Below are positions 50,916 to 61,574 of a stretch of DNA of 64,000 nt, piece by piece. The notes below the pieces were generated by a model that worked only from the letters and a program-made list of their open reading frames with translations, did not search any database and had not been told where the DNA came from. The translations under genes were made by a program, and so were the position numbers. How positions within the stretch are numbered: the stretch's first letter is position 1; every line of letters begins with the position of its first letter. The stretch spans positions 106,012-170,011 of the forward strand of contig MU277672.1 of NCBI GenBank assembly GCA_022385805.1, written 5' to 3'. The DNA is from Pilatotrama ljubarskyi. Its lineage: Eukaryota; Basidiomycota; Agaricomycetes; Polyporales; Polyporaceae.

Positions 50916-51971
50916 TCAGTCCGACAGGTCCATGTCCTGGCTGTCCTGGTATGAGCCGTCCTCTACTGGACGTGTTCGAGCTTCCTGAACGGCGGTACAA
51001 ATCAACGGGGTAGAGTCCGCAGGAGGCAGAGGTGGAGGGCTCGAAATGGGGGGTGGTGGCGGGGGTATAGGTGGTGGGGGAGCAGGGGGCTCAGGCGGCG
51101 AAAGGTTAGAACCAAACACACCAGGCAATCGCCACGGCGGTGGCATCAAGTATGTCATGACATCCGCAGGTCGTCGCTCGGTCATCGAGGCAGAACCAGT
51201 GAGGATGCTTTGCCAAAGTGCCTCACGATCAGCTGAGAATGTCGAGCTGACGGAGGGTGCGGTAGCAGCGCTGTCATCCGAGCCAAGGGCGGGAAGACTG
51301 GAGCCTTTGTACAAGGGTAGCTTGGACCAGAGGAAGTAGGTATCGGGGTAGCGCGCCCAGCGACGTGACGGTCCAGGTGGTTTCCTCTCTTCGGCTACCA
51401 GTGGTGGCTCAGGAGTAGGCGCGCTGTGCCCACGCTGCAACTCCAGATGCTCCTCATCGGCATCGCCGACTATCTTGAACTCGCACTTTTCGTCGGACTC
51501 GTTGCCGTCACCCTCAGCGATGAGCTCCCAAACCCGCTCGCGAGGGTCACGTTCGCCCACCCAGCCAGGCGGGTAACCCCAAAGAGTCATGTTACGCAAC
51601 CATTCCACTCGTTCTCCAGGGTCGCCCTCTTTCAGGCCTAACGCATCCCGTAGGAGAGGCGCCTTGACTTCGCCAGGCTTGAATTCGTCAAGCCAGCTGA
51701 GTCTTTGCTGCCGCCAGTGTTCGACCTCATGAAAACGCCGGAATGGCCCGAGTGAGTCCCCGCGGTAGAAATTGAAGAGTTGTCGAGTGAGCGACACCAG
51801 CGCACGGTCGATGGGCTCCTGGCAGGTGGAGAGGACATGGTCGGGTGAGCCGCAGTTGAAGCAACGTCGCACGTCGAACGGTTCCTCCCCATCTTCTCCA
51901 GCCTCCTCACCCAGCACCTCCTCTTGGTGTCGATCGTACAGCGGCGCGCTCAGCGGAGCATCCTGGATGTA
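50916..51971 (-). CDS. Zinc-knuckle (CCHC) protein with PSP-like region
   Basis: The large exon 50916-51971 (352 codons) has a CCHC zinc knuckle (CFNCGSPDHVLSTC). A region with WGYPPGW and nearby acidic residues follows, like the PSP domain that accompanies zinc knuckles in ZCCHC8-type RNA-processing factors. The C-terminal half is Pro-rich, with long poly-proline runs, and ends SQDMDLSD. A role in nuclear RNA processing or surveillance is a family-based inference. No ATG is present at its left boundary: the exon appears to begin at an acceptor (GCGCAG at 51972-51977) giving YIQDAPLSAP. The upstream coding sequence is missing from my model, and the glutaredoxin-like gene ends only 18 bases away. 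Confidence 0.7.
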   Translation of the reverse strand, partial: YIQDAPLSAPLYDRHQEEVLGEEAGEDGEEPFDVRRCFNCGSPDHVLSTCQEPIDRALVSLTRQLFNFYRGDSLGPFRRFHEVEHWRQQRLSWLDEFKPGEVKAPLLRDALGLKEGDPGERVEWLRNMTLWGYPPGWVGERDPRERVWELIAEGDGNESDEKCEFKIVGDADEEHLELQRGHSAPTPEPPLVAEERKPPGPSRRWARYPDTYFLWSKLPLYKGSSLPALGSDDSAATAPSVSSTFSADREALWQSILTGSASMTERRPADVMTYLMPPPWRLPGVFGSNLSPPEPPAPPPPIPPPPPPISSPPPLPPADSTPLICTAVQEARTRPVEDGSYQDSQDMDLSD

Positions 51972-51988
51972 CTGCGCCCCGACCCCGA

Positions 51989-52348
51989 CTAGTCCGCCTT
52001 GGTCCACGGCGAACGCTCCCACGAGTCCAACGCCTGGTTCACCGTCTGCGCGTCCCAGCGCCCCTTCGCCACCTCCCTGCCCTCGATGTGCAGCGCTGGA
52101 ATCCAGTAGACATACTTGCGCTTCCAGCGTTCCTGGCCCGGGTCCTGGATGTTGATCGTCTCGAGCTCGAACGGGCGCTGCTGCCGCACTTTGGCCAGCT
52201 CCGCCTTCGCTATCTGCGGACACGTCTCGTCGATTAGTATCCGTTTGTGCAAAAGATCGCATAGAGGACACACGTCGCAGAGAGAGCAATGTGGGCCAGA
52301 GAAGAGGGTGAGGCGAGCAATGCGGCCGATGCCAGTGCGTGCTGCCAT
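51989..52348 (-). CDS. Glutaredoxin-like (DUF836) protein
   Basis: Small thioredoxin-fold protein of the glutaredoxin-like group related to yeast YDR286C and human C5orf63. Two exons (52274-52348, 51989-52213) sum to 100 codons and join to give the active-site region LFSGPHCSLCDIAKAELAKV, with a CSLC redox motif. Family blocks INIQDPGQERWKRKYVYW and IPALHIEGREVAKGRWD follow. Residues before the motif are few and partly basic, so mitochondrial targeting is possible but unproven. The stop is 18 bases from the next gene's first recognised exon on the same strand, and alternative splicing could fuse the two. Confidence 0.82.
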   Translation of the reverse strand: MAARTGIGRIARLTLFSGPHCSLCDVCPLCDLLHKRILIDETCPQIAKAELAKVRQQRPFELETINIQDPGQERWKRKYVYWIPALHIEGREVAKGRWDAQTVNQALDSWERSPWTKAD

Positions 52349-52574
52349 GCAAGCTATGAGGGAGAAATAGTGGTGGCCTGCGTGTATACTGTCGTGGTGC
52401 TTGGGCAACAAAGCTGTAGTGCGATATACAGTAGTAATCGCCGGCTCAGCAGGCGATGGGTGATGGTGCACGAGTGGGCTCGCAAGCGACTCCGAGTTGC
52501 AAGGCAGCAGAGTTTGCATGCACATTGGCATATTAAATGTTTCGATGTCCATGCGCAAAGCACACAAGAAACAC

Positions 52575-52656
52575 GGCGCTATAGCCAAGTGGTTACGGCG
52601 ACAGATTAGAAATCTGTTCTCCTTTGGAGGCGCAGGTTCGAATCCTGCTGGCGTCG
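52575..52656 (+). tRNA. tRNA-Ser (AGA), copy 2
   Basis: Identical over all 82 bases to the minus-strand copy at 47015-47096, with anticodon AGA, a long variable arm and no intron. A T6 run about 20 bases downstream (near 52675) can serve as polymerase III terminator. Flanking sequences differ from copy 1, so only the gene itself is conserved. Confidence 0.95.
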
Positions 52657-52890
52657 CTCAGAAGGCGAGCTCTCGTTTTTTGTAGTCTCGACGCTCGTTT
52701 GGAAGTTGCCGTGCTTGATCGTGTTGCATTACTCACACTCCCGATGATGTTTTATGCTTTTCCCACTTGATAAAGCGCTCGACAACCCGAGCTATCTTCT
52801 GACTCAGTAAGTACCGGCAAGGAAAAAGGTGGGACGCTCCCACCGCTGAGACCCGCAGGAACTCAGACAAAAACGTCGACCATGACAAAA

Positions 52891-52973
52891 GGGCCTGGCC
52901 GGGAATTGAACCCGGGGCCTCCTCCAGACTGGATATACCCTAAGAAGGAATCATACTACTAGACCACCAGGCC
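52891..52973 (-). tRNA. tRNA-Pro (AGG) with short intron
   Basis: On the minus strand the acceptor stem GGCCTGG pairs with CCAGGCC. The anticodon stem CCTTC/GGAGG encloses TTAGGG and a following T, with anticodon AGG. An intron of about 11 bases lies one base 3' of the anticodon. The T arm CCGGG-TTCAATT-CCCGG is perfect. A T4 run follows directly and can end transcription. Confidence 0.92.
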
Positions 52974-53296
52974 GTCGGGAATTTATGACCACCGCGGTTC
53001 ATCAGCATGCCACATGATCGTTCCACATGAGGATTTGCCTCAGAAGCCGAGACTCGAGATCTCACCATACTGGGGACTATTAAACGTACCCTACTACTAC
53101 AAAGTCCGGTTTGAACCAGTGCGTGCTATGATACAGTGCAAGTGTCGAGAATGAACGGGAGAGCAAAATATAGTGCAAGGTGCAAAGTCCATCAAAGGAG
53201 TCCAGGGCGGCAGCAGAAGGAAGAGAGAAGCCTGAGACTTCAAAGCTTCTCAAGGAGACCACGGAGCATTTTTTGGTTGGAGGCCGCGCTGTTGTC
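52974..53296. other. Intergenic, nothing recognised
   Basis: Between tRNA-Pro and the stop of the minus-strand coiled-coil gene. No gene supported. Confidence 0.45.
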
Positions 53297-54750
53297 CTAT
53301 TCCATCGCCTTGGCCTTCTTCTCCAGCATAGCAATGGTCTGTTCCAGGTCCGCAGGTAAAGCGTCCAGAGCAGCAGTCGCGCGAGCCGCTTAAGGGAGTC
53401 GTCAGCGCTGAGGCCAGCAGCACGCGCACCTCGGCCAAGGCTGAGGGAAGGGGTAGTTACCGCAGCGGTCAAGCTCCTCCTGGAGCGCGGACCAGAGCGC
53501 TTTCCTACGTTCGTAGGCTTGCTCGAGCTCAGCTACAGCGTCGACGATGACCCTCTGCGCGAGCGATGCAGTGTGGTCAGACACGGACGCGTGAGGCTCA
53601 AGGGCGCACCTGCGACTGGTTGTGCGCAGCCTGGATCTCGTCTTCGTCCTTCAAGGCAATGCGCTCGACTTTCTTGCATACTTCGTCGAATGTGAGCACG
53701 CCGGCGCCAAACTGTACGTCGACTGATCCGGGAAGGCAGCAAGAGTGTTCAGCGTGCGCTGATGGCGGAGAATGGAGAGACCGCGTGTATACCTTTGTCT
53801 TCCAGGACGCCGTGGACGTCCTTGACGCGACTATATGCGGGGAGGACGGTGTCAGCAAGGTATTGCTTCAGCGAAGCTCCCTGCGCCGCCATGGCAGTCT
53901 TGAGCTGCTGGACCATTTCGAGGATTTGGTCCTCCTCGTCTTGTTCCGGAGAGCTACAAGCGCATATAAGCACACCTACGCCGAGATAATATAGTAACAC
54001 TCGCTTGTCCTGAAGCATCGCGACGAGGGTGGACTCGTCGTCCCAGGCGGACATGTCCACATCCTCGTCAACGCGTTGCCTTGATGGACCTGCGCGAGCA
54101 TTCTCATGTGGCCAATTGTCCGCTTGTTGACGGAGCCCTCGCGGATCCTGGACATGATGTTCCTCCTCGTCCTCCTCCTCTGGCTCTTCGCGGATCGTGG
54201 ATAGCTGGCTTCTGGACTGCAGATAGCGATTGGTGTTGGCCGAGTATAGTCGTGACCGCAGGGCGGGACTTCGTGGCACGCTGGGTTTGGCGAGGAAGAG
54301 CGGCTTCTGATGCTGGACTGGACGGGTGGCTGCGGTCCGTCGCTTGACATTGGCATGCGAAACCTGGCGGACGTGCGTATGAGAGCTCACTGAAGCGCGT
54401 GTGCTTGTGCGTCCTAGGCGCGGCGGGCGACGCGTGCTGGACGAGGAGCGTGTTGAGTCTGCCCATCGCGCGTCGGTGGCGGGGGCGGGATGCGCGTCGG
54501 GGAGCGGGGAGAGAGGGAGAGCGGTTAGGCGCCGGGACCGTTTGATGGGCGAGAATAGACGCCGGAGAGGGCCATCTTTCGGGGGAGTGCTTCTCGACGT
54601 TCTCACCCTCTCTCCCCCGAGCTCAGTCTCACCCTCCGCCTCCTTCACTTCACTTCTTCTCTTCCTCCCCGTCTTCCTCCCCGCCCTCCGCAAGGCGTCT
54701 CCCACCGAGTCCGGCCGCTCCCCCCGTTCTCTCTGCTTTCTTCTCTCCAT
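53297..54750 (-). CDS. Hypothetical coiled-coil nuclear-type protein
   Basis: I do not recognise the family. The N-terminal 200 residues are Arg/Ser/Pro-rich and look disordered, with an SPIKR-like site suited to cyclin-dependent kinases. An acidic run (EEEDEEE) follows. Charged helical segments come next across four exons: [51 protein letters not shown] and [19 protein letters not shown], ending KKAKAME. The layout recalls kinetochore or chromosome-associated coiled-coil proteins, but no signature supports that. The ATG at 54750 lies only 55 bases from the G-gamma start on the other strand, inside a CT-rich promoter-like stretch, so the true start may be further in. Confidence 0.6.
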
Positions 54751-54805
54751 CCTCGTTCCTCGCGCTGTCTCAGTTCATCCAGAGCCGCACATCACCAAAG
54801 CCAAC

Positions 54806-55596
54806 ATGAGCGGCCGCGTGCAGAAACAGTCCATGTCCGAGCTCAAGCTCCGCAGGCTCACGGAACACAACCAGCGGCTCAGGGAGGACCTGGCGCGGCC
54901 ACGGATACGGGTCAGCGAGGCGAGCAGGAGGTAAGCACCAGCCAATACCATACTGCTTCCGCTGGGGTTCTCATACTTCCCCTCCTCAGCTTGATCAACT
55001 ATTGCAAGTCGACACCAGACCATCTCGTGAGTATTGCTGCCAGTCTTGCGCTACTCTCCTCTCTAGCACCATCAGCCATGGCCGTGTTATTCTCCAGCGA
55101 TAGCAGTCGTTCCACTCGGGGTCGACGCTTTCAGGAAGTTTTAGCCTCCTTGGCGCTATAGCCGTCGATTTTCTCCCAAGTGCTGCGTCGTCCACGACTT
55201 CCGCCAAGCTACAGAACCCCGAAGCTATGCTGCTCGTACAAGGTTCGACGCTCTGTGTTAGCGCAGCGTCAGACGGTCTCGATGCCGCTGGGCTGCGGCT
55301 TTGACGTATGACAATCCAGACCGCTACCAAGCTGGCTAGACCTCCGGGTCCCTTGCTATCGCCTTACTTGAAGCGGAACGGACGCTGCTGCTCATTATGT
55401 CCATGAACCTTGCGGCGTGGCTGCAGAGTTATAGCAGCCGTGCCCACAACATCTGAAATTGACACGCGCGCTTGCGGTGCTTTCGACCATGACACTGACC
55501 CAGTTTTCATAGATCCCATCGGTTTGGGGACCCGTGAGCAAAGCCGACGATCCCTTCGGCCCTCCACAGACGGGCTGCCAATGCGTCGTCATGTAA
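54806..55596 (+). CDS. Heterotrimeric G-protein gamma subunit
   Basis: Pairs with G-beta at the plasma membrane; in mushrooms this dimer carries pheromone-receptor signals. Three exons (54806-54930, 54990-55026, 55513-55596) sum to 82 codons, the usual 80-residue size. The helical start is [20 protein letters not shown]. It joins [13 protein letters not shown] and then [15 protein letters not shown]. The protein ends CQCVVM, a CaaX box for farnesylation with a second Cys that can be palmitoylated. The last intron is 486 bases, so the final exon is easily missed. The start ATG lies 55 bases from that of the divergent coiled-coil gene. Confidence 0.93.
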
Positions 55597-56679
55597 GATG
55601 ACCGCGCCCGTCCTCCCATCAGCCGCCTCTTCCTGTCCTGCACGCAATCCCCATTCCGTGAAGTCGCAGACGGCCGGCCGACTTGGGATACCCTTTCCGT
55701 CTCCATCTCCACTCGGGGAGGTGCAAGCGACGCGGGGGCCGGTGCGCAGATGCAGCATGGTGTAAAAGGGGTTCGCGCCCATGCCTGCTCTCGTATCGTC
55801 CCGCCGCTGTTACTTGCTTTGCACACTCTCTCCACAAAGGATCCGTTTCCGCTACCTGGATGTGCCCTCCTCCCTCCGCCCCCTTCTCCCTTCGCGTTCT
55901 CGTTTCACCTGCCTCAAGATACGCGTGACTCGTCAATGTTTATCGCCTTATCTAGCGTACACCCCGCCGCTCCTTTCACCCCACGCACCGCCTCGTCCCG
56001 CCTCGCACGCTACTCCAGCACAACACTTTTTACACGGCACACATAGTATATACCTCGCATCGGAAATACCTTCTTCTCCCCTTCCCCCGCCTTCCAAGCC
56101 GCATCGCCCACCCTCCGCGCACCGCGCACCGCCACTTGAAATATTATCTCGTTTCGCTTCCCGTCCTCGTTCGGCTTCCACACCCGGATCCTCGCGCCCT
56201 GTGTCCTTGTCCGCGTTCGCGTCTGCTTATGACCCTTCCCTCTTCCTCTGTCTCTTCGGATAATACTCGCTGATGGCGGCTCCGAGAGTCCCTGGATCCG
56301 CGCTTCTATTGCATATTTAGTGACCAGTCCAGTCCAGACTCTAGTATCCGTATCCGTAGCCGTATACGTACGTACGTACTCGTTCGCAACTCGCTGTCTT
56401 GCTTTCCCTCTCATTCGCGCGGGCTGCTGCGTGCAACGTTGAGCATGGAGGCACACTGAGGTGATTTCAGCTGATGATCTACTACATAACGACTGGCACA
56501 GAAGTGCATGGACAGCGTACATAAATTGGGTATCATCAATAGCACTGATCAGGACAGAGGACAGGTCAGATCCACACATATCAAAGCCAGGCATACAGCG
56601 ATTCGTGTCATGAAGAACTGGCAGGAGTTATACCTTTATCTATGTACGATTTGACTCAGTCCTGACTCCCATACACGAC
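55597..56679. other. Convergent intergenic region, no supported gene
   Basis: Downstream of both the G-gamma gene and the F-box-like gene. The stretch 55.85-56.25 kb is very CT-rich on the plus strand and gives overlapping Pro/Ser-rich open frames that look like shadows. A short ACGTACGTACGT run is near 56370. No gene or RNA is supported. Confidence 0.4.
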
Positions 56680-58582
56680 CTAATGATAATCCTTGTACCA
56701 ATGCCACAGGTCCGAAGTGCCTGGCGCACACTGCATATCCTCCTTCAACACCCTCGAGGCCGTATCTTCGTCGGCCTCCTCGAGCGTCGTGAACGGCGCG
56801 AGCCGGGTGCGTACAGACGCGTCCGAGCCATCCGACTCGTACCCCTCCGTGTTACCGCTGTGGTGCGTCGCCTTCCAGAACCGCGGCGCGCTTCCCTTCG
56901 GGCAAAATCCGACCCAGCGCAGGTGGCTCGAGCAGCGGTACGCGAAACGCTCCATCTGCGGCGCGATGCCTTCGTGATACGAATACGTGCTGGCCGTGAA
57001 CTGGTAGCGCGGGTCCGCGAGGATTGGCGGCGCTGTTGCGTGTCCGTGCCAGGGTCCGCAGCGGTCCGAGAGATGCCTTACAAGGAGGTGTGTCAGGGAC
57101 GCCTTTCGCAAGCCGGGTGCGGCTACGAGAGCATCCTGCAGAACACGCCGTTCGTCAGTTCTCGTGTTTCCCTCGAGGGACAGCGCGCCGAGAGCGACGA
57201 AGAGTACTCACCAGCTTCGGCGAGAATAGCTTCCAAGCGTCAGACTGTGACCCTAGGATGACGGCGGGGATATCGAAGGTGATGATACAACGCTCGAGCG
57301 TATAGTCCGGCCCGTTCGCCATGTACAGAGCATCGTACATCGAGTGCTCGGCGACCCCGTCCCCGGTGATCCTCACTTCCAGACAGACCGGACGGGCATC
57401 CTTGATCACGTCGACAGCCACCTCCACGGCCTCACATCTGTTATCCCACGGAGATTGAAGAGAAAGGAAGGATACGGGTTGAGGGATGGCAAGAGTGTAC
57501 GCCACCCCTGAGTCGTCCGCTGCCAAGGAGACGAGTGGAGGCCACGCCGACGGGTCCTTCTCCCACCGCTGCCGGTTGTACTCTCGATGCTCCTCCGCCC
57601 ATCGACGTATTAGCCTCGCTCTGGAGGCGACGTCCGACGTCAGGGTGAGATGGAGGAGCGCGGGGAAAGCGCGTTTTGTGAGCTGGTCGAAGGACACCCG
57701 GTAGCATCCGATGGAAATGCTGAGTCGTCGAACGCGCTCAAAGGCCAAGTGCGGGGGAATCAGCAACTCCATCCGGGCCCCGGTGGATAGGCACAGTTCG
57801 ACCAGTGAATGACAGAGCGAGTGAAGGGCGAGAAGGGGGCGGACAGTCTCGGAATTAGCCTGGTCGCCTCTCCAACGCAGCGCCAGCGTTTCGAGCTGGG
57901 GCAATGCTCCTATGCGCTCCAGGAGGTTGGGCTTGGTCCTCTGTGTGACGGGCAAAAACAAACGCTGCAGAGAGCGGAGGCCGGAGAAAGTGTTGTACAG
58001 GGTATCCATCGGGAGACCCTTGCCATCGGACCCGCATTCAATCCGGAGAGATCGTAGGTTGTGGCACGAACGTAAGATCTTCAAGAGCGCAGCTAGCGCC
58101 GAACGATAAGGTTCGGCCTTGTAGTCGGTTTCGGCGTGGGGTCTCCCAGGCCAGGTCCAGGTGTCGATGTCGAGTTCTTTGATGAACGGAGAACGAGAGT
58201 CCGGAGCGTCGGTCCTGAGGAATGAGAGGAATGATAGCAGTTGGGGCGTGTAGTACATGCACTTCCCGGACCGGCCGCAGAGAGCTCGTATGCCGACCTC
58301 GAGGAAGTGATGGCAGGTGGCGACGAGGCGAGCGAGGGATGCGTTGTCGAGCAATGACATGAGGTAGATCTGTACGTCGAGGTTCAGGTTCACGAGCCCA
58401 GAGACAGGCTTGGGGTATTCGAGACGAACCTGAAACGGTCGAGTTTGTCAGAGAGCAAGATATGTACGCAACGGCAAACGACTCACGATACCAACATGTG
58501 TCATTCGGTCACCATGACCCTGCGCTTCGGTCTGCACGGAGCGGTTTCGGCGAATGACGAGGTCAGAGCGAGATGCGTCCAT
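56680..58582 (-). CDS. F-box-like leucine-rich protein
   Basis: Three exons. The first (to 58582) starts MDASRSDLVIRRN. The second begins near 58435 and gives VQIYLMSLLDNASLARLVAT, an F-box-like helix pair, followed by a long leucine-rich region. The third (56680 to about 57110) starts DALVAAPGLRKAS and ends DLWHWYKDYH. The closing part has a run with WVGFCPKGSAPRFWKAT, as seen in other uncharacterised mushroom F-box-like proteins. The total is about 580 residues. The F-box is weaker than in the other four genes of this window, so an SCF role is probable rather than certain. Confidence 0.75.
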
Positions 58583-60220
58583 GGTGGTATAACGAGAAGG
58601 AATGGATGATAGTCGTGAAGCAACGAACGCGGGTTCAAATATGTAGCGGCGGACACTTAGCCACCGCCGTAGCCACAGTTCAGAACAATGGTGCCGGATG
58701 ACCAGCCGCAATAAGCGACTTCGTTTTGCTTGCACCACGTGTAGCCTTGGGCGAATGGCCTCGGACAATTCTGCACGCAGACGCGGTTGAAAATCACGGA
58801 GGGGCGTCCGTTGGCTGTTCGTGAACTGCGGATCTGGAAGAAGACGATGTACTGGCTTAGCCTCGACGTCTCGTGACTCCTGAAGGAAATGCTAGCGTAC
58901 AGCATGCGCGTAGAACATTCATACTATGGCAATGTATGCAATTCGGTCCTCGCGGTGCTTCTTGTGAAGACGCGGCGTTAGACATACACTTCTGGGATCC
59001 GTGTAGAGATACCACCTACCGCGAAGCAATGAGAAGCTGGGGAGGAATAGATTACGGGCTGGCACTAACTTACAGGAGTTTGGGACCTACATGGTGGTGT
59101 CCTGTAGCCCCTTGTACGATGTGTTCGCCCTGGTGCATGGTCTGCTGTGTATCTGTCGAGATGGACGCTAGTCTCAGGAATCATGTTCACTGAAAGACAT
59201 GATGTAGTCGTAGAGGAACGTGAAGCTTGAGTGCTCGCAGGTACTCACGGGCCTAGAAAAGCTGGACTATATAAGTAGGCGCCGTCAGTCTGCCAATGCG
59301 ACTATTACCTCCTTTCAAAGCCCACAGGTAGACCAGACAAGGGGAGACAAGGAATCATGAGCTCTAACTGCAGGAGCTCGTGTGAGACGAGAAGGGGGCA
59401 AACTTCGTACACACCTTTTCACTGGCCGAGGCAAAGGGACAATCTCCGAGGCTGAGAGTGACAAAGAGAGAGGGAAAGAAGCCTCCGAGTCCACTACTAG
59501 GAAGCATCCACACATCAGGCCCAAGGCAAATGCACATTATTGAAAGGGAGCCAGTGGATGATGCGCATCGCCAACAGCTTTCCACTCACAAGGACCGAAC
59601 AGCCGTAGATGAGTATAGGTTCTGCGGGGGTCGCCCTTATGAGCTTAAGTCGGACTCACCTCACCTCTGTATGATGTAAAGCACCTGGATGCGAATCTCA
59701 TGTCCCCCAGAGCTGGATGTCTCTGCGATGTAGGGAATGATCTTGGTCCTTGGTCTTTCGAGCATACCCGGGAAGGTCCGCTCTATCCTAGGCCTGAGGC
59801 CTGATGACTCCTTATGCACTTTGTCTCCCAATTTTATCCGCCTGAAGTCGCGAAAGACTTGAGCTGTATGTGATACACCGGTGTAGATTAGATATACTGG
59901 AGGGTCGTTATATGAGTGTACCGGTCGCATACTAGCCGCATAGCAGTGAATCATCGTGGATGGCCAGTGGCCGGGCTGAGAAGTCGGATCGGACGAAGCC
60001 TGTAACAAGCGCTTGACTGCTCAGCACAAGCGCCCATACATATTCGCGCACGTGGATTTTGACTCGATAGATCTGGCCGATCTCGAACGCGTTTGCGGCG
60101 CTGCAAACACTTTCTCCAGTCTCCACAACGCTCGATCTCTCCTCGCTGCTCTCCGCATCTTCAACGCACCCCTTCCAATCGCCAGAAAAGTAGTCTTCGT
60201 TACATCGTATTTTGGAAAGC
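58583..60220. other. Long stretch without a firm gene
   Basis: Upstream of the F-box-like gene (minus) and GCD7 (plus). Two weak candidates lie on the minus strand: a Cys-rich frame at 58657-58905 and a 116-residue frame at 59661-60008 ending EIRIQVLYIIQR. A plus-strand TATA-like element (CTATATAAG) is at about 59266. None of these could be built into a convincing gene. Confidence 0.4.
58657..58905 (-). CDS. Possible terminal exon of a small Cys-rich protein
   Basis: The minus-strand frame ends with a cluster of five Cys in about 40 residues (RVCVQNCPRPF, WCKQNEVAYC, LNCGYGGG), unlike its surroundings. An acceptor (TTCCTTCAG) precedes it within the frame. No signal-peptide exon could be assigned upstream. 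It could be the end of a small secreted protein or chance. Confidence 0.2.
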   Translation of the reverse strand: MLYASISFRSHETSRLSQYIVFFQIRSSRTANGRPSVIFNRVCVQNCPRPFAQGYTWCKQNEVAYCGWSSGTIVLNCGYGGG

Positions 60221-61574
60221 ATGACGCCTGAACTGCACACCATACCTGGCCATAGAGCCGTGGAGACCCTGGTGGCTAAGCTTCGACGGAGGTCAGTCAG
60301 ATCGTCTTGTCTGCTTCATGACTGCTCACGACGCGTTTCGCACCGTAGACAGGTTGTGGGATCACGCGAGGCCGCATTAGAAACTGCCTTGGTTCTCCGA
60401 CAGGTCGTATCAAAGGCGCGATTCACCAATATCCAGCAGCTGATCACGGTCATCCGTGAGGTCGGAAGGAGGTTGGCAGAGGCACAGCCCAAAGGTGCGT
60501 TCTCTATCAAACCTAGCTCTCGACTCTTCCGTAATCCAAACTGCTTTCTGTTGTAGAACATTCGGTCGGAAACACTGTCCGACGAGTTCTCCACAACGTG
60601 CGGGAGGAGTACAACTCTGCCACAAAGGGCTCATCTGCGGCGTCGCGCAACGTCTACTCGATCAGCAAGTTCGTCCTCCAGGGTCAGCCAAGAAAGCATA
60701 CTGCCAGTGCGGCGAAGTCGGAGACGAAGGTCACCTTGAAGGAGAACGATCCTGATGATCCGGATTCGTTTGCGCGGGCACTGAAGCCGCTGCTCATGGA
60801 AGCGATTCAAGACGTGCTTGATGAGTTGGAGACAGTGTACGACAACGTCTCGAAGAACGCGAAGGACCACATCCATTCAGAGTATGCGTCTTCCCGAAAC
60901 TCAATTTACCACTCCTGACGCCGCTCTGTTCTAGTGAGATCATTCTCACCGTCGGACACTCCAAGACTGTCGAAGCGTTCCTCAAGTCCGCGGGTCACTA
61001 TCGCAACTACACCGTCATCGTCGCCGAGACCGCGCCCTCCTACCAAGGGCACGAAATGGCGCGCTCGCTCTCCAGCGCCGGCATCTCCACCTTCCTCGTC
61101 CCCGACTCCTCCATCTTCGCGATCATGTCGCGCGTGAACAAGGTCATCCTCGGCGCGCACGCGATCCTCGCCAACGGCGGCCTCTTTGGGATCAGCGGCG
61201 CGCTGCTCGCCGCGACCGCCGCGCGCGCGCACTCGACGCCCGTCGTCGTCTGCGCCGGCCAGTTCAAGCTCACCCCGCTCTGGAACCTCTACCACGAGTA
61301 CGGCGCGCTCGACTTTGCGGACCCGAGCAGCGTGCTCGGCTTCGAGGAGGGCCCGCTCGTCGAACGCGTTGACGTCGTCAACCCATATTACGACTATGTA
61401 TCGCCTGACCTCGTCGATGTCTTCATCACCAACGATGGCGACCACCCACCGTCGTCTGTCTACCGGTGCGTTTGCGCTCCGGAGCGGCCATGCATCATCC
61501 GTGCGCTGATACTGGACTGTGTCCATTACAGGCTAATCAAGGAGACGTACGATGATGACGACCACGAGCTGTAA
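60221..61574 (+). CDS. GCD7: Translation initiation factor eIF2B subunit beta
   Basis: Regulatory subunit of eIF2B, the nucleotide exchange factor that recharges eIF2 with GTP. Five exons are joined at short introns: the first starts MTPELHTIPGHRAVE and joins RRRQVVGSREAALETALVL. Later blocks are TNIQQLITVIREVGRRLAEA, SVGNTVRRVLHNVREEY, then EIILTVGHSKTVEAFL, VIVAETAPSYQGHEMA, ANGGLFGISGALL and VYRLIKETYDDDDHEL. These are hallmark segments of the alpha/beta/delta eIF2B family, and the GHS-KTVE spacing and end fit beta. The length is about 365-370 residues, slightly short of yeast Gcd7 (381). The start could lie one exon further upstream. Confidence 0.92.

Noticed and set aside
54806..55030. 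The G-gamma gene first looked truncated, lacking its CaaX exon.
   Set aside because: A matching phase-0 exon with IPSVWGP and CVVM was found at 55513-55596, after a long intron, and the exons sum to 82 codons.
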